Shown: positions 40,262 to 46,003 of the stretch, piece by piece | Position numbering within the stretch: position 1 is the first letter of the stretch | Layout: each line of letters opens with the position of its first letter | Source: Peromyscus leucopus | Taxonomy: Eukaryota; Chordata; Mammalia; Rodentia; Cricetidae | Reading direction: 5' to 3' | NCBI RefSeq assembly: GCF_004664715.2 | Contig: NC_051076.1 | Coordinates: forward strand, 2,916,451 to 2,980,450 | Length of the DNA: 64,000 nucleotides | The notes under the pieces: model-generated | The model's database searches: none | Seen by the model: the letters and a program-made list of their open reading frames with translations, nothing else | Told to the model about the DNA's origin: nothing | Position numbers and translations under genes: made by a program

Positions 40262-43200
40262 AAGGAAAAAAAAAAAGATGGCTAGGAATGTAACTCACTG
40301 AGCTCTTGCCTGGAATGTACCAGGCTTTAGGCTCATTTCCAGTATGACCCAAACCAACCAAACAAAGAAAAAAATAAAAAACTCAAAGTATCATTGGTAA
40401 TATTTTAAGTGGATATAAATCTTAATATCTAGTCACAGAAAATTTCTACATAGTCTCTGTGTCACTTCCAGAATCAAATCCTTGTACCCCTGTTACTATT
40501 GAAATGCCTGTGAAAATGAAGATCTGGGTTAGGTGCCAAGTTTATCAATTCTGTATAGTCCTTGAATAATATATTCTAAAAATACTGTCTTTGAACTGAG
40601 TGAGCCTATACAGAGATAATGTGGTTAAACGAAAGTCTAACTTGTTTTTAAGGGCAAACCAGAGAAGCCACCTACAAAGAAATCAAAGGTAAATACTATG
40701 ATATATACTTTCATTCTTTTTAGTATAGATGTAGTCTTCTTTTAAATTTTAAAGAAACTAAAATTTGTTAAGTATTTTTGTCCTGTGTCAATGTGTGCAG
40801 ATAAGCCTATATATTACTAACTCTAATTTATTTCTTGCAAGAGTCTCTTAAAAATAGCACCAGATTTCTGAATAAGAAAACTTGTAGTAAAGAGTATAAA
40901 ATGAACCAAGCATCGTGTTACATGCCTATAATCCCAACACTTGGTAAGGGAAACAGAAAAATACCAGGTTCATGGTTACATAGTGAATTTGAGGTTGGCT
41001 CAGGATACATGAGACTGAATGCTCAGGTTTTCATGCTTTGTGTCTCCTTTACATAGTTTAGTATTTTTAGGAAAATAAATGCCAGTGAGCTTTTCTTCTT
41101 AAACATATTTTACTGTTAAGTATGTGAGATGTTGCTCTATGGCAATCCCCTTGTGTTTCTACTAACATCTTAGAAGCCTGATCATGACCAGGACCCCATT
41201 GATGCCCTCTCAGAAGATTTGAATAGCTGCCCCTCAACTACAGAGACCTCACAGAATACAGCAAAGGTACTCTGCTTTTTCATACTTATTTCTTTGAAAT
41301 ACACATGAGCATGTATGTATACATCTATACAATTTTTACAGTGTAGAATGAATAGAATAATGTTATAGAGAACCTTAAAGGAAAGTTACAATTCTACTGC
41401 CCACAGCATTATTGTCATATTTCCTTGTCTTTGTCAATTTTTACAAAATTGTTCTCATGCTTCGTTTATTACACATAATTTAACAGAATTCCATCAAGTT
41501 TCTGCCTGTGGCCTAAAGCTTCCAAAGCCATCATTTTTGTTTGCTACATGGTTTTGTGAGTGACAGTAAGTCTGTCTGTGCTCATTTTTCATGACAGTCT
41601 TTGACCCCCTAGACTGTCTTCCACTCATTTGTTCTTTGGAATTTCCTCCTGTCCCTCTTGGTGCAGCTGGCTGACTCAGGCTCTGCAGGGCCATTTCTGG
41701 TTTTTGTCTCCTCTTAGGCCATCCTGGCAGCCTTTGCACAGTCTCCCTTCATGTGGTCACCTGTCACCAGCTACCTATTTCCCATTGAGCTGGGTACTGC
41801 ATCTATAGTTGGATCTTTGATTTCTGTGCTCAGATTAGCAGAGTGCTAATATTTAATACGTGCTCAAAACATGTAATTTGAATTGAATAAAAAAACTAAA
41901 CCCATTGTTTTGTTCCATTAATATGTTAGTAAAATAAATGAAAACAAATGTGTAATTCAGCAGTTGAGGTTCACTTAACCTATATAGCACATGTCTGAAA
42001 TCACATAAAAGGGTGGATGTTGCAGTCTGTTTGCTGTTGTTTTAGCTGCTTTTAAACACAACACATGATCATACCCTCCATACCAAGTGATTTAATTGAC
42101 AGACTCCTTCAGCCTCCTGCTTCTTTCTTCTAGAAATGCTTACTTGATGTTTCTGTCTCCTTTCCTCTTTATTCTCTTGTCTCACTTTATTTTCCCATTA
42201 CTTTTCCCTCCTCTCCTGTTTTCTCTCCACTTGGTTCCAACCCATTCTTTCCTTTTGTTTTCATGCAGCCTAGACAGCTTGTAACAGTTCTTATTGTTAG
42301 ATTCATTTCTCTGCTAACGCTGAAAACAGGAGTTTGGGTTTTGGTTTTTGCTTTCCTCCATGGCACATAAAAGTCAGCCCAAGTAAAGAAAAGCTCTGAA
42401 TTTTTTTTTAACCTCTGTTTTTCTAAAATAAAATTGTAGGTATATATTTGGGGTTCACATGACATGATGAGATGTATTAAACACCAGTGTGAACCACAGT
42501 TTTCTTACTTGTAGCCTTTTGTAGGTGGAAGTTTCTCTCCTGCCTGCCTGTTCTCAAATACGCAGCAGCCACTTCTTAAATAATTGAGTTGGAGGCTAAT
42601 ATTATTTATAAATGCTCGGCCAGTAGCTCAGGCTTATTGCTAACTAGCTCTTATATCTTAAATTAACCCATTTCTATTATTCTATGTATCACCATGTAGC
42701 CAGTGGCTTACCAATACTTTCACATCTTGCATATTGGGTGACTTGCTGGCATCTCCCCAACTCTGCCCTTTTTCTCATGTATTTCTGCTTCTATTTCCTA
42801 CCTTCCTCTATCCTGCCTTGCCATAGACCAAACCAGCTTTATTAACTAATGGGAGCAAAACATATGTACAGACTAAAATATGAGTATATTCACTATTATT
42901 TTAAAAATCAGTACCAAGCTACCCATTTTTATTCAGTTAAATTGGGAATGTGCAGGCTGTTTAACAAGAGTAGTCTGGATTCATCTGATGACCAATGTCT
43001 CCATGGATTGATGATGATACTAGCCTCATTACATTTCCATTGCTATAGGAGAAGAGCAAGAAGATGGGTTCAAGTTCCAAAGCACCCAAGAATGGAGTGA
43101 AAACAAAGGATTCCTCCAAGGTAAACATGGCCATAAACATATCAGTATTAGTTTAACAATTGCAAGGAAGTAAGATTTACTTGTTAGTGATTTAGTTTGT

Positions 43201-43286
43201 TATTGTAAGCTATTTAGAGCTAAAGTCTTTTAAGCAATAGCTACCTCCTTGCATGCTTTACTAAAATAAATAAATACATATGTATA

Positions 43287-43325
<39 letters not shown>

Positions 43326-45773
43326 AATACATCTCGTGGGGGCTGGAGCAATGGCTGAGCTGTTAAAAGTACTGACTGCTCTTTCGGGGATCTGGATTTG
43401 GTTCCCAACACCCACATGTGGCTTACAACCATCTGGAACTCCTGTTCCAGGTGATAGAATGCCCTCTTCCAGCCTTTGGGGCACAAAGCATACACGTGGT
43501 GCACAGATATACATGTAGGCAAAATACCAGTACACATAAAATTAAAAAAAAAAAAGTTTTTAAAAGCTATTTAAGTTGAAGCTTTAAAGATAGGAACACA
43601 TGTGCATATATAATGTTTTAAAGTAACCGGTGCTTTGAAAATATAAATGTGTCATTCACACAATTCAAGTGGCATGTGGTTCTTGCTTTTATTACAGTAC
43701 CACCAGAGCATGTGGCTTACATAGATTTTAGAACAGGGAATTTATTCTAGTTTGACTTCTGATGCAATAATAAAACACTCTGACTAAAAGTACCTTACTG
43801 GAGGAAAGGGTTTATTTGGCTCACACTTCAGATCACATTCAATCATTGAGAAACCATGGAAATAATGCTGCTTGCTAGCTCTCTCACAGACCCATGCTGA
43901 GCCAGTTTTCTTATATAAGCCAGGCCCACTTGCCCAGGGACTAATGTCGCTCACAGTGGGCTCAGCCCTCTTACATCAATTACCAGTCAAGACAGTCTTA
44001 CACAGACATGCCCACAGACCAGGCTGAACTGAACAATCTCTTAACTGAGAATCCCTTCCAATCCCAGTGCCTCTAGGCAATGTTAAATTGACAAAATTCT
44101 AACTAGGACAGAAGGTAATTTGTAAAGTTAGGAAAGATATTAGAGTTTTCACAGTCCAATGGATTAGTTGCACAGTTTTTGTGAGGGAGATTAGTAAATA
44201 ATGAGACAACTCATATAATGACCAGTATTATGTCACTTATACTTGAGATAATTAAGTTACAAGGAGAAAAGATTGATTCTGATCAATTTAGGGCTCCATC
44301 TTATGATCGATTGTCCTATTGCTTGGTTCCCCTGGCTGGGGCAGTGCTTTATAACAGGAGTCTGTTGGGGGGCAAACTGCTCACCTCTTAAGTCAGGAAA
44401 CACAGAAGAGAATGGGGTACCACAACTCTGAGAGAGATTAGGGCACACCACCAATGGCCTAAGGACATCAGATAAGGCCTTGCCTTGTAAAAGTCTATAA
44501 CACCCCTGGTAGTTCCTGCCTGAGGCCAAGAATTTTACTCATGGCTCTTTGAGGGGCATTCAATATCCAATTCATGTAGCAGTACATAACTTTCCATGTT
44601 GTGCAAAGTAGAATGAAAACCAATGGGTGGAAGTTACAGGTTCAAACTAAGTGTTGAAAACTGGGCATATGTAGCACAATAGTTGGACACTTCCTATCAC
44701 TAAAATCCCACAAGCTGGAGTCAGGAATGGATATTGACTCAGAGAATTTTTACGTTCCTTCCAATTTCATGTATAACTTTAACTACAATCCTCTGACCAG
44801 GAGAAATTAAACTAGACCTTCATGGTCTAGTTGCATCAACACTTTGGTTTTTTTTTCTTTTCTCTTTGAGATTATAATATAATTAAATGATTTCCCCCTT
44901 CTCTTTCCTTACTCCAAACTCTGATATATTATCCCTCCTTGCTCTTTTTCAAATTCATGGCCTCTTTTTTCATTGATTGAATCAGTACTTCTTAAGAACA
45001 AGCTAATGATGCCGGGCGGTGGTGGCGCACGCCTTTAATCCCAGCACTCGGGAGGCAGAGCCAGGTGGATCTCTGTGAGTTCGAGGCCAGCCTGGGCTAC
45101 CAAGTGAGTTCCAGGAAAAGGCACAAAGCTACACAGAGAAACCCTGTCTCGAAAAAACCAAAAAAAAAAAAAGAACAAGCTAATGAAATCTTCATGTAAT
45201 TGATTTTATCACAGGATGCAAGAACATTGTTTCTCAAATAGGTTAAATTATTAATCCCTTATCATTTAATTATAATTATAAAGGGGCCTGATCAACCCAT
45301 TTACAGAAAATAGAAATTGTAATGGCTCCACACAGTGGAAATGAGTCAGTTGGCCCCTTCCCAGTGCAGAAGAGGATGGGGTCATTGTGGGATGGTGAGA
45401 TGCTGACCTTTTAGTTCCAGAAACACTTATGCATTTTAAAGTTTTCTTATAGTGGCCAATAAAAACATAAGTTTAAAGTGGAAAATTTAGGGTTAGTTAA
45501 GACTACTTATAGCTTATAACTTAAAAATAGAGTGAAAGGACAGGCTGTGTCAGATGAAGAAAAGCATAGACTAGGCTCTTTTATTCCCTCACCTCTCACC
45601 CCACCCCCTTTATCTTCTGTTTGTTTAGTCCCTAGGAGCCCATTTTCTCATTAAACTTTCCTGGTGAAGCAGGGTTGAGCACTGATTTAGAAATGAAAGC
45701 ACTGACTCTAGCTTTGCTTCCCCCTTAGAAGACAGAAGTGTCCAATCCAAAGGCTGACGAAAAGGAAAGCTAA
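2530..45773 (+). CDS. CAST: Calpastatin (spliced CDS, 26 coding exons, 5' end outside window)
   Basis: Calpastatin is a mostly disordered cytosolic protein that specifically inhibits the calcium-dependent proteases calpain-1 and calpain-2. I assembled 26 exons by AG/GT boundaries and resemblance to mammalian calpastatin; together they give 683 codons plus TAA. The order is XL/L region (2530-9892), inhibitory repeat I (11060-13895), linker, repeat II (15043-21793), linker, repeat III (24926-29590), linker, repeat IV (37547-41266) and C-terminal tail (43049-45773). Each repeat has a helical subdomain A, a central B segment of the TIPPxYR type that occupies the calpain active-site cleft, and a helical C. 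All internal exons are multiples of three and join in phase 0. The initiator exons are not in the window, apart from an alternative testis-type start at 16152. Known biology of the family is applied here; expression is not visible from sequence. Confidence 0.97.
2838..3178 (+). mobile_element. tRNA-type SINE (B4/RSINE1-like) with CA-rich tail
   Basis: The segment GGAGATGGCCTTGGAGATAA through GAGTTCAACCCCCAGAACCC resembles a diverged tRNA-derived rodent SINE. A degenerate (CA)n/ACAT-rich tail extends to about 3178. The family name is tentative. Confidence 0.6.
4158..4211 (+). CDS. CAST: CAST coding exon, L region
   Basis: This 54-nt phase-0 exon encodes [18 protein letters not shown], a lysine- and glutamate-rich disordered segment corresponding to the alternatively used [13 protein letters not shown] exon of other mammals. 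It has an ACAG acceptor and a GTAAGC donor. Being symmetric, it can be skipped without a frameshift. Confidence 0.92.
4345..4862 (-). mobile_element. Antisense B1 split by an LTR insertion
   Basis: Antisense B1 sequence (CCAGGCTGGCCTTGAACTCA) ends at about 4415 and resumes at 4804 with GTGCTGGGATTAAAGG. The interruption is the LTR at 4416-4803, so the B1 predates it. Confidence 0.8.
4416..4803 (+). mobile_element. Solo LTR, ERV type, 388 bp with 6-bp TSD
   Basis: The element begins TGCTGTGGGATGG and ends CTAGCTACA (TG...CA ends). It is flanked by a perfect CATAGA duplication (4410-4415 and 4804-4809). A 6-bp TSD is typical of class II (ERVK-type) elements. No internal retroviral genes are attached, so it is a solo LTR. 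A diverged relative in the opposite orientation lies near 42515-42862. Confidence 0.82.
5081..5194 (+). CDS. CAST: CAST coding exon, L domain
   Basis: This 114-nt exon (38 codons) begins [12 protein letters not shown] and ends SEKSAEPK. It matches the human L-domain stretch beginning PKSLPKQASDTG. The L domain is non-inhibitory and in other species binds calpain weakly and interacts with membrane channels. TTTCAG acceptor, GTGAGC donor. Confidence 0.95.
5577..5700 (+). repeat. Compound TC/TG microsatellite
   Basis: A TGTC/CTGT-rich tract is followed by an interrupted (TG)n ending at about 5700. It is intronic in CAST, between the exons at 5081 and 6496. Open frames on both strands here are simple-repeat translation. 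Confidence 0.9.
6496..6582 (+). CDS. CAST: CAST coding exon, L domain (Ala/Gly/Val-rich)
   Basis: This 87-nt exon (29 codons) begins [19 protein letters not shown] and ends DKVDDK. It is the equivalent of the human TKPQDMISAGGESVAGITA segment. The run of small residues makes it the least charged part of the L domain. CTCAG acceptor, GTGAGC donor, phase 0 at both ends. Confidence 0.93.
6583..9823. other. CAST intron, mostly unique sequence
   Basis: This 3.2-kb intron has no clear young SINE. It holds a purine-rich GA tract (about 8415-8530) and a pyrimidine-rich stretch (about 9400-9500). No calpastatin-like exon is missing between the flanking exons, because the human protein is contiguous across this junction. 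Confidence 0.55.
8415..8530 (+). repeat. GA-rich low-complexity tract
   Basis: Nearly uninterrupted purines (AGAAGAGAAGAAG, GGAGGGGAGGGAG and similar) run for about 115 bp inside the CAST intron. Confidence 0.8.
9824..9892 (+). CDS. CAST: CAST coding exon, L domain end
   Basis: This 69-nt exon (23 codons) starts [16 protein letters not shown] and ends KPSGK, matching [23 protein letters not shown] of human calpastatin. It joins the L domain to inhibitory repeat I. The acceptor is ACTAG and the donor is GTATGG. Confidence 0.95.
11060..11158 (+). CDS. CAST: CAST coding exon, repeat I subdomain A
   Basis: This 99-nt exon (33 codons) begins [20 protein letters not shown]. The acidic amphipathic helix with DDLIDTLG is the subdomain A signature, which docks on the calcium-bound penta-EF-hand domain of the calpain large subunit. 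The exon ends [11 protein letters not shown] with a GTATGT donor. Confidence 0.97.
12481..12561 (+). CDS. CAST: CAST coding exon, repeat I subdomain B
   Basis: This 81-nt exon (27 codons) contains [16 protein letters not shown]. The TIPPxYR motif is the core inhibitory segment that lies across the calpain catalytic cleft and loops around the active-site cysteine. It is fully canonical here. TTCCAG acceptor and GTAAGT donor. Confidence 0.97.
12700..13085 (+). repeat. Old interspersed repeat, family not assigned
   Basis: The sequence from TATCACAGACTGGATAGCTT to ACAATTTAGTTCATCATA has the layout of a widespread old mammalian interspersed repeat (CATAGACTGGGTGGCTTAAA ... ACACAATTCAGTCCATAAC in its common form). 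I cannot name the family with certainty. Confidence 0.4.
13154..13189 (+). CDS. CAST: CAST coding exon, repeat I B-C linker
   Basis: This 36-nt exon encodes [12 protein letters not shown], nearly identical to human [12 protein letters not shown]. It links subdomains B and C of repeat I. A strong pyrimidine-rich acceptor and a GTGAGT donor make it a confident call despite its size. Confidence 0.95.
13262..13405 (+). mobile_element. B1/ID composite (B4-like) SINE
   Basis: A B1-like half (CCTATAATCCCAGTCACTCA ... CCAGCCTGGG) is followed by an ID-like half (TATAGCTCAGTGGCAGAGTA). This order is typical of the rodent B4/ID-B1 family. Confidence 0.65.
13809..13895 (+). CDS. CAST: CAST coding exon, repeat I subdomain C
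   Basis: This 87-nt exon (29 codons) includes [18 protein letters not shown]. The DAIDALxxDF helix is the subdomain C signature, which binds the penta-EF-hand domain of the calpain small subunit. The tail GKQTKKE starts the linker to repeat II. CTCTAG acceptor and GTATTG donor. Confidence 0.96.
14026..14115 (+). CDS. CAST: CAST coding exon, linker I-II
   Basis: This 90-nt exon (30 codons) begins [18 protein letters not shown] and ends [11 protein letters not shown], matching the human linker [28 protein letters not shown]. The basic KKRKVE cluster resembles a nuclear-localisation motif, but whether it acts as one is not shown by the sequence. Confidence 0.95.
15043..15144 (+). CDS. CAST: CAST coding exon, repeat II subdomain A
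   Basis: This 102-nt exon (34 codons) begins [20 protein letters not shown] and ends AEQVKE. It is subdomain A of repeat II. It is the last exon before the intron that contains the testis-type first exon, so transcripts starting there would lack it. ACAG acceptor, GTACTG donor. Confidence 0.96.
15336..15535 (+). mobile_element. Diverged B1/ID-type SINE
   Basis: A box-A-like GTGTGGCTCAGTGGGTGGAA is followed by AGGCTGAGGCAGGAGGATTG and AGCCTAGGCTGTATGGTGAG, an old B1-like arrangement. It lies between the repeat II A exon and the testis-type first exon. Confidence 0.6.
16152..16271 (+). CDS. CAST: CAST alternative first exon, testis-type T domain
   Basis: An ATG at 16152 opens 40 codons beginning [20 protein letters not shown] and ending TIPVLQEH, followed by a phase-0 GTGATG donor at 16272. 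Testis calpastatin (tCAST, type IV) is known to start from a promoter in this intron with a 40-residue T domain whose N-terminal MGQFLSS supports N-myristoylation and membrane targeting. Length, motif, location and splice phase all agree. Splicing to 18359 would yield a protein lacking L, repeat I and subdomain IIA. The frame is also open upstream of the ATG, but that part resembles no calpastatin and is probably 5'UTR. The transcription start cannot be placed from sequence, and the donor is weaker than consensus. Confidence 0.85.
16604..16798 (+). repeat. 40-bp minisatellite, about 4.9 copies
   Basis: The unit ATTACTCTCTGGAGTGTGTA + TAGGAGTGTGTTCACATGCC is repeated head to tail with few substitutions; the third copy is the most diverged. 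It lies about 330 bp 3' of the testis-type exon. Confidence 0.92.
16800..18358. other. CAST intron downstream of testis-type exon
   Basis: No SINE, LTR or exon could be recognised up to the acceptor at 18358. The DNA is AT-rich and appears unique. Confidence 0.45.
18359..18442 (+). CDS. CAST: CAST coding exon, repeat II subdomain B
   Basis: This 84-nt exon (28 codons) begins [18 protein letters not shown] and ends [10 protein letters not shown]. The B motif reads TVPAEYR rather than the canonical TIPPxYR of repeats I, III and IV. Human repeat II is also non-canonical here (TIPSEYR), so the deviation is a property of the repeat. Acceptor ATCAG, donor GTAAGC. It should be the first common exon of the testis-type transcript. 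Confidence 0.96.
18765..19040. mobile_element. Antisense old B1 followed by tRNA-type SINE
   Basis: A degraded antisense B1 (18765-18885, ending CCCAACTGCTGAGATTACAA) precedes a plus-strand tRNA-type SINE (18912-19040, CTGATGACTCAGTGGTTAGA ... TTTGATCCCTGGATTCC). Confidence 0.55.
19258..20165 (+). mobile_element. L1 3' end with 5' inversion
   Basis: 19441-20165 is the 3' end of a rodent L1 in plus orientation. It runs through CAACTGGATCAGGCCCTCTG and GGCTGATATGTAGAACTG-type sequence to a (TAAAA)n tail. About 19258-19440 appears to be more upstream L1 sequence in reverse orientation, since ATGGTCTCCTATTC (19307) recurs inverted as GAATAGGAGACCAT (19440). This is the pattern left by twin priming. 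Open frames across it, including a 184-codon one on the minus strand, are not genes. Confidence 0.72.
20253..20300 (+). CDS. CAST: CAST coding exon, repeat II B-C linker
   Basis: This 48-nt exon encodes [16 protein letters not shown], the paralogue of the repeat III exon at 29302-29352. The acceptor TTTTCAG is strong, but the donor AAG/GTTGGA is weak, having T at +3 and G at +4. The exon is symmetric and could be skipped in frame. Confidence 0.93.
20301..21697. other. CAST intron, no recognised element
   Basis: AT-rich intron with no clear SINE or LTR. A short G/C-rich patch is visible near 21075-21090. Confidence 0.45.
21698..21793 (+). CDS. CAST: CAST coding exon, repeat II subdomain C
   Basis: This 96-nt exon (32 codons) begins [18 protein letters not shown] and ends PAEKIE. 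The helix with ELxxxLSEDF is subdomain C of repeat II, matching human SESELIDELSEDFDRS. TTACAG acceptor, GTATGT donor. Confidence 0.95.
22998..23093 (+). CDS. CAST: CAST coding exon, linker II-III
   Basis: This 96-nt exon (32 codons) contains [18 protein letters not shown], the equivalent of the human [17 protein letters not shown] linker. It is serine- and proline-rich and probably disordered. CTCAG acceptor, GTGAGT donor. Confidence 0.95.
23094..24925. other. CAST intron, no recognised element
   Basis: No SINE, L1 end or LTR was recognised in these 1.8 kb, and no missing calpastatin segment is expected between the flanking exons. Confidence 0.45.
24926..25027 (+). CDS. CAST: CAST coding exon, repeat III subdomain A
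   Basis: This 102-nt exon (34 codons) begins [20 protein letters not shown] and ends VVDKVK. It is subdomain A of repeat III. The TGCAG acceptor follows a good pyrimidine tract, and the donor is GTAATG. Confidence 0.96.
25503..25586 (+). CDS. CAST: CAST coding exon, repeat III subdomain B
   Basis: This 84-nt exon (28 codons) starts [16 protein letters not shown] and contains [12 protein letters not shown]. The TIPPxY core is canonical, with lysine instead of arginine after the tyrosine. ATCTAG acceptor, GTAAGC donor. The following 3.7-kb intron holds a nest of transposable elements. Confidence 0.96.
25899..25938 (+). repeat. (CA)20 microsatellite
   Basis: Twenty uninterrupted CA units, in an antisense L1 fragment about 310 bp past the repeat III B exon. 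Confidence 0.95.
26510..26671 (+). mobile_element. B2 SINE with intact TSD
   Basis: The element starts GGGGCCGGAGAGATGGCTCA, has the B2 internal promoter, AATAAATAAATA and an A-tail. A 15-bp duplication AAGAACACAGTTAAG flanks it (26495-26509 and 26672-26686). Confidence 0.95.
26699..26872 (+). mobile_element. B1 SINE with intact TSD
   Basis: The element starts GCTGGGCGGCGTTGGC and ends in an A-rich tail. The 12-bp duplication ATACATATAAGT occurs at 26687-26698 and 26873-26884. Confidence 0.93.
26885..27075 (+). mobile_element. L1 3' tail fragment, sense
   Basis: A GGAGAGTAAGGAGGGG...GGAAGGGAGAGATGTTGTAA run leading to ATTAAAATAAAATATC is the classic 3' end of a rodent L1. It lies in the opposite orientation to the L1 that surrounds it. 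Confidence 0.6.
27501..29301. other. CAST intron, no recognised element
   Basis: AT-rich sequence between the L1 nest and the exon at 29302. No exon or young SINE was seen. Confidence 0.4.
29302..29352 (+). CDS. CAST: CAST coding exon, repeat III B-C linker
   Basis: This 51-nt exon encodes [17 protein letters not shown]. Its first ten residues equal those of the repeat II linker exon at 20253, showing the internal duplication by which the inhibitory repeats arose. AATAG acceptor, GTAAGC donor. Confidence 0.95.
29519..29590 (+). CDS. CAST: CAST coding exon, repeat III subdomain C
   Basis: This 72-nt exon (24 codons) begins [18 protein letters not shown] and ends ISSL. The FLLDALSxDF helix is subdomain C. 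TTGCAG acceptor, GTAAGT donor. A long CTTC microsatellite begins about 50 nt past the donor. Confidence 0.96.
29644..29791 (+). repeat. (CTTC)n/(CTCC)n/(CT)n microsatellite
   Basis: A pure TTCC tract of about 75 bp passes into CTCC units and then CT-rich sequence. It begins about 50 nt after the donor of the repeat III C exon. A short antisense B1 remnant (GGCAGGGTTTCTCTGTAGCT) follows. The open frames on both strands are repeat translation. Confidence 0.96.
30330..31380. repeat. Possible LTR-retrotransposon-derived block
   Basis: A pyrimidine-rich TTTATT-containing stretch (about 30440-30620) followed by sequence of different composition suggests an old LTR element in minus orientation. No clear termini or duplications were found, so this is a weak call. 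Confidence 0.25.
32238..32560 (+). mobile_element. Old B1 followed by B2/B3-type SINE
   Basis: A diverged B1 (AGCAGGAGGCAGGTGGCTCT ... AAAGCCAGCCTGG) is followed by a B2/B3-type element (TTTTCTCAGTAGTTAAGATC ... ACATGGCTGCTCACAACTGT). Confidence 0.68.
32561..34250. other. CAST intron, AT-rich, no recognised element
   Basis: This strongly AT-rich intronic sequence has no clear mobile element or exon-like segment. Confidence 0.4.
34253..34455 (+). mobile_element. B2/B3-type SINE
   Basis: GGGCTGGACAGACGTCCCAG ... AGCACATACTGTTCTTCCAG ... AGGTGGCTCATATC is a diverged B2/B3 layout with an ACACATAC-rich 3' end. It lies about 215 bp upstream of the exon at 34669. Confidence 0.75.
34669..34785 (+). 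CDS. CAST: CAST coding exon, linker III-IV with tandem duplication
   Basis: This 117-nt exon (39 codons) begins [19 protein letters not shown], matching human [19 protein letters not shown]. It then holds two tandem PSTHAA units encoded by near-identical 18-bp copies (34729-34746 and 34747-34764), and ends APPPDTE. The acceptor AAAAG follows a T-run interrupted by AATAAA. GTGAGC donor. Confidence 0.93.
35258..35602 (+). mobile_element. Solo LTR, ERV type, 345 bp with 6-bp TSD
   Basis: Ends are TGTGGGAGCC and CGCCCCACA, flanked by a perfect 6-bp duplication ATCACC (35252-35257 and 35603-35608). It contains a TATA-like TATAAAAACC at about 35410 and AATAAA at about 35517 in order, so promoter and poly(A) parts look intact and in sense to CAST. 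No internal viral sequence remains. It is related to the LTR at 54771. Confidence 0.88.
35695..36184 (-). mobile_element. L1 3' end, antisense
   Basis: Read on the minus strand, this passes through CTAGCACTGGGATCAGGACC and a GGAGGTGAAATTGTGGTTGG segment to GTATGTAAAATAAATGAAAA, a rodent L1 3' terminus. Open frames here are not genes. Confidence 0.75.
36201..36355 (-). mobile_element. B1 SINE, antisense, intact TSD
   Basis: The poly(T) start, TCGAGACAGGATTTCTCTGT and the end CGCCACCACCGCCTGG give a full-length reversed B1. The 15-bp duplication CTTCCATTCATTCTT is at 36186-36200 and 36356-36370. Confidence 0.95.
37232..37268 (+). repeat. (TG)n microsatellite
   Basis: About 18 TG units, roughly 280 bp before the exon at 37547. 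Confidence 0.95.
37547..37651 (+). CDS. CAST: CAST coding exon, repeat IV subdomain A
   Basis: This 105-nt exon (35 codons) begins [20 protein letters not shown] and ends KPVDDKVK. It is subdomain A of repeat IV. TTTTAG acceptor, GTAAAT donor. Confidence 0.96.
38196..38530 (+). mobile_element. tRNA/B1 composite SINE (B4-like) with CA tail
   Basis: GGGGAGATGGCTCAGTGGCT and GAGTTCAAATCCTTGG mark a tRNA-type head. A B1-like middle and a (CA)-rich tail at 38470-38520 follow. Exact family uncertain. Confidence 0.6.
39140..39232 (+). CDS. CAST: CAST coding exon, repeat IV subdomain B
   Basis: This 93-nt exon (31 codons) contains [19 protein letters not shown], a fully canonical TIPPxYR inhibitory core. 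TATAG acceptor, GTAAAC donor. Confidence 0.97.
40098..40350 (+). mobile_element. B1/ID composite SINE with long A-run
   Basis: A diverged B1 (TGGTGCAGGCCTATAGTCAG), an A-run (about 40219-40275) and an ID-like half (GTAACTCACTGAGCTCTTGC) make a B4-like composite. Confidence 0.6.
40653..40688 (+). CDS. CAST: CAST coding exon, repeat IV B-C linker
   Basis: This 36-nt exon encodes [12 protein letters not shown], matching the human DKPVKPPTKKSE linker. TTTAAG acceptor, GTAAAT donor. It is short but well supported by homology and phase. Confidence 0.93.
41174..41266 (+). CDS. CAST: CAST coding exon, repeat IV subdomain C
   Basis: This 93-nt exon (31 codons) contains [20 protein letters not shown] and ends SQNTAK. 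The DPIDALSxDL helix is subdomain C of repeat IV. CTTAG acceptor, GTACTC donor. Confidence 0.96.
41267..42514. other. CAST intron, no recognised element
   Basis: No clear mobile element or exon. The stretch near 42105-42250 is pyrimidine-rich. Confidence 0.4.
42515..42862 (-). mobile_element. Diverged LTR related to the 4416 LTR, reversed
   Basis: GGCTTATTGCTAACTAGCTC ... CTTAAATTAACCCATTTCTA ... AGCCAGTGGCTTACC is the reverse complement, with substitutions, of 4600-4670 in the LTR at 4416-4803. Outer ends are not clearly defined and no duplication was found. Confidence 0.55.
43049..43120 (+). CDS. CAST: CAST coding exon, C-terminal tail
   Basis: This 72-nt exon (24 codons) begins [20 protein letters not shown] and ends DSSK, matching human [24 protein letters not shown]. 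It is a basic, serine-rich tail after repeat IV. TATAG acceptor, GTAAAC donor. Confidence 0.95.
43262..43326 (+). repeat. (AAAT)n microsatellite
   Basis: Tandem AAAT units, interrupted near 43275-43290, abut the SINE that follows. Confidence 0.92.
43339..43557 (+). mobile_element. B2/B3 SINE
   Basis: GGGGGCTGGAGCAATGGCTG ... ACTGACTGCTCTTTCGGGGA ... TGCCCTCTTCCAGCC, ending in an A-run, is a typical B2/B3 layout. Confidence 0.85.
43745..44110. repeat. Rodent interspersed repeat, family not assigned
   Basis: AAAACACTCTGACTAAAAGT ... GGAAAGGGTTTATTTGGCTC ... GCCCAGGGACTAATGTCGC has the look of a very common rodent repeat, but I cannot name it confidently. A further possible repeat follows at about 44240-44575. 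Confidence 0.4.
44865..45000 (-). mobile_element. L1 3' fragment, antisense
   Basis: TTTGAGATTATAATATAATT and TTCAAATTCATGGCCTCTTT are the reversed 3' end of an old rodent L1. Confidence 0.65.
45010..45170 (+). mobile_element. Full-length cricetid-type B1 with intact TSD
   Basis: The element runs TGCCGGGCGGTGGTGGCGCA through CCAAGTGAGTTCCAGGAAAA to an A-tail. It is flanked by a 16-bp duplication AAGAACAAGCTAATGA (44994-45009 and 45171-45186). It is among the least diverged B1 copies here and the main clue to the lineage. Confidence 0.96.
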
Positions 45774-45780
45774 ACATTTG
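45729..45780 (+). CDS. CAST: CAST last coding exon with stop codon
   Basis: The exon encodes [14 protein letters not shown] followed by TAA at 45771-45773. Seven untranslated bases precede a GTAAGT donor at 45781, so the 3'UTR is split. The end resembles human KTTEETSKPKDD. The stop lies less than 50 nt before the final junction, so it should not trigger nonsense-mediated decay. Confidence 0.95.
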
Positions 45781-46003
45781 GTAAGTTGAGATTTCACGGT
45801 AGATAGCAATAACTGTCCCTTCTGGCAACCTGCATTATGGGGAGAGACATGAGGTTTATCTCTTGAGTACTTTATACTTGTGGACTACTTTCAGGAAACA
45901 CAAGTTGCAAAGTTCAAAGCATTCCATTCTCCAAAAAAGCACTAAAGGGATTATCGTGTTACTAGAATTTAAAAAAGAATTATATGATGAAGAACTCTTT
46001 AAG

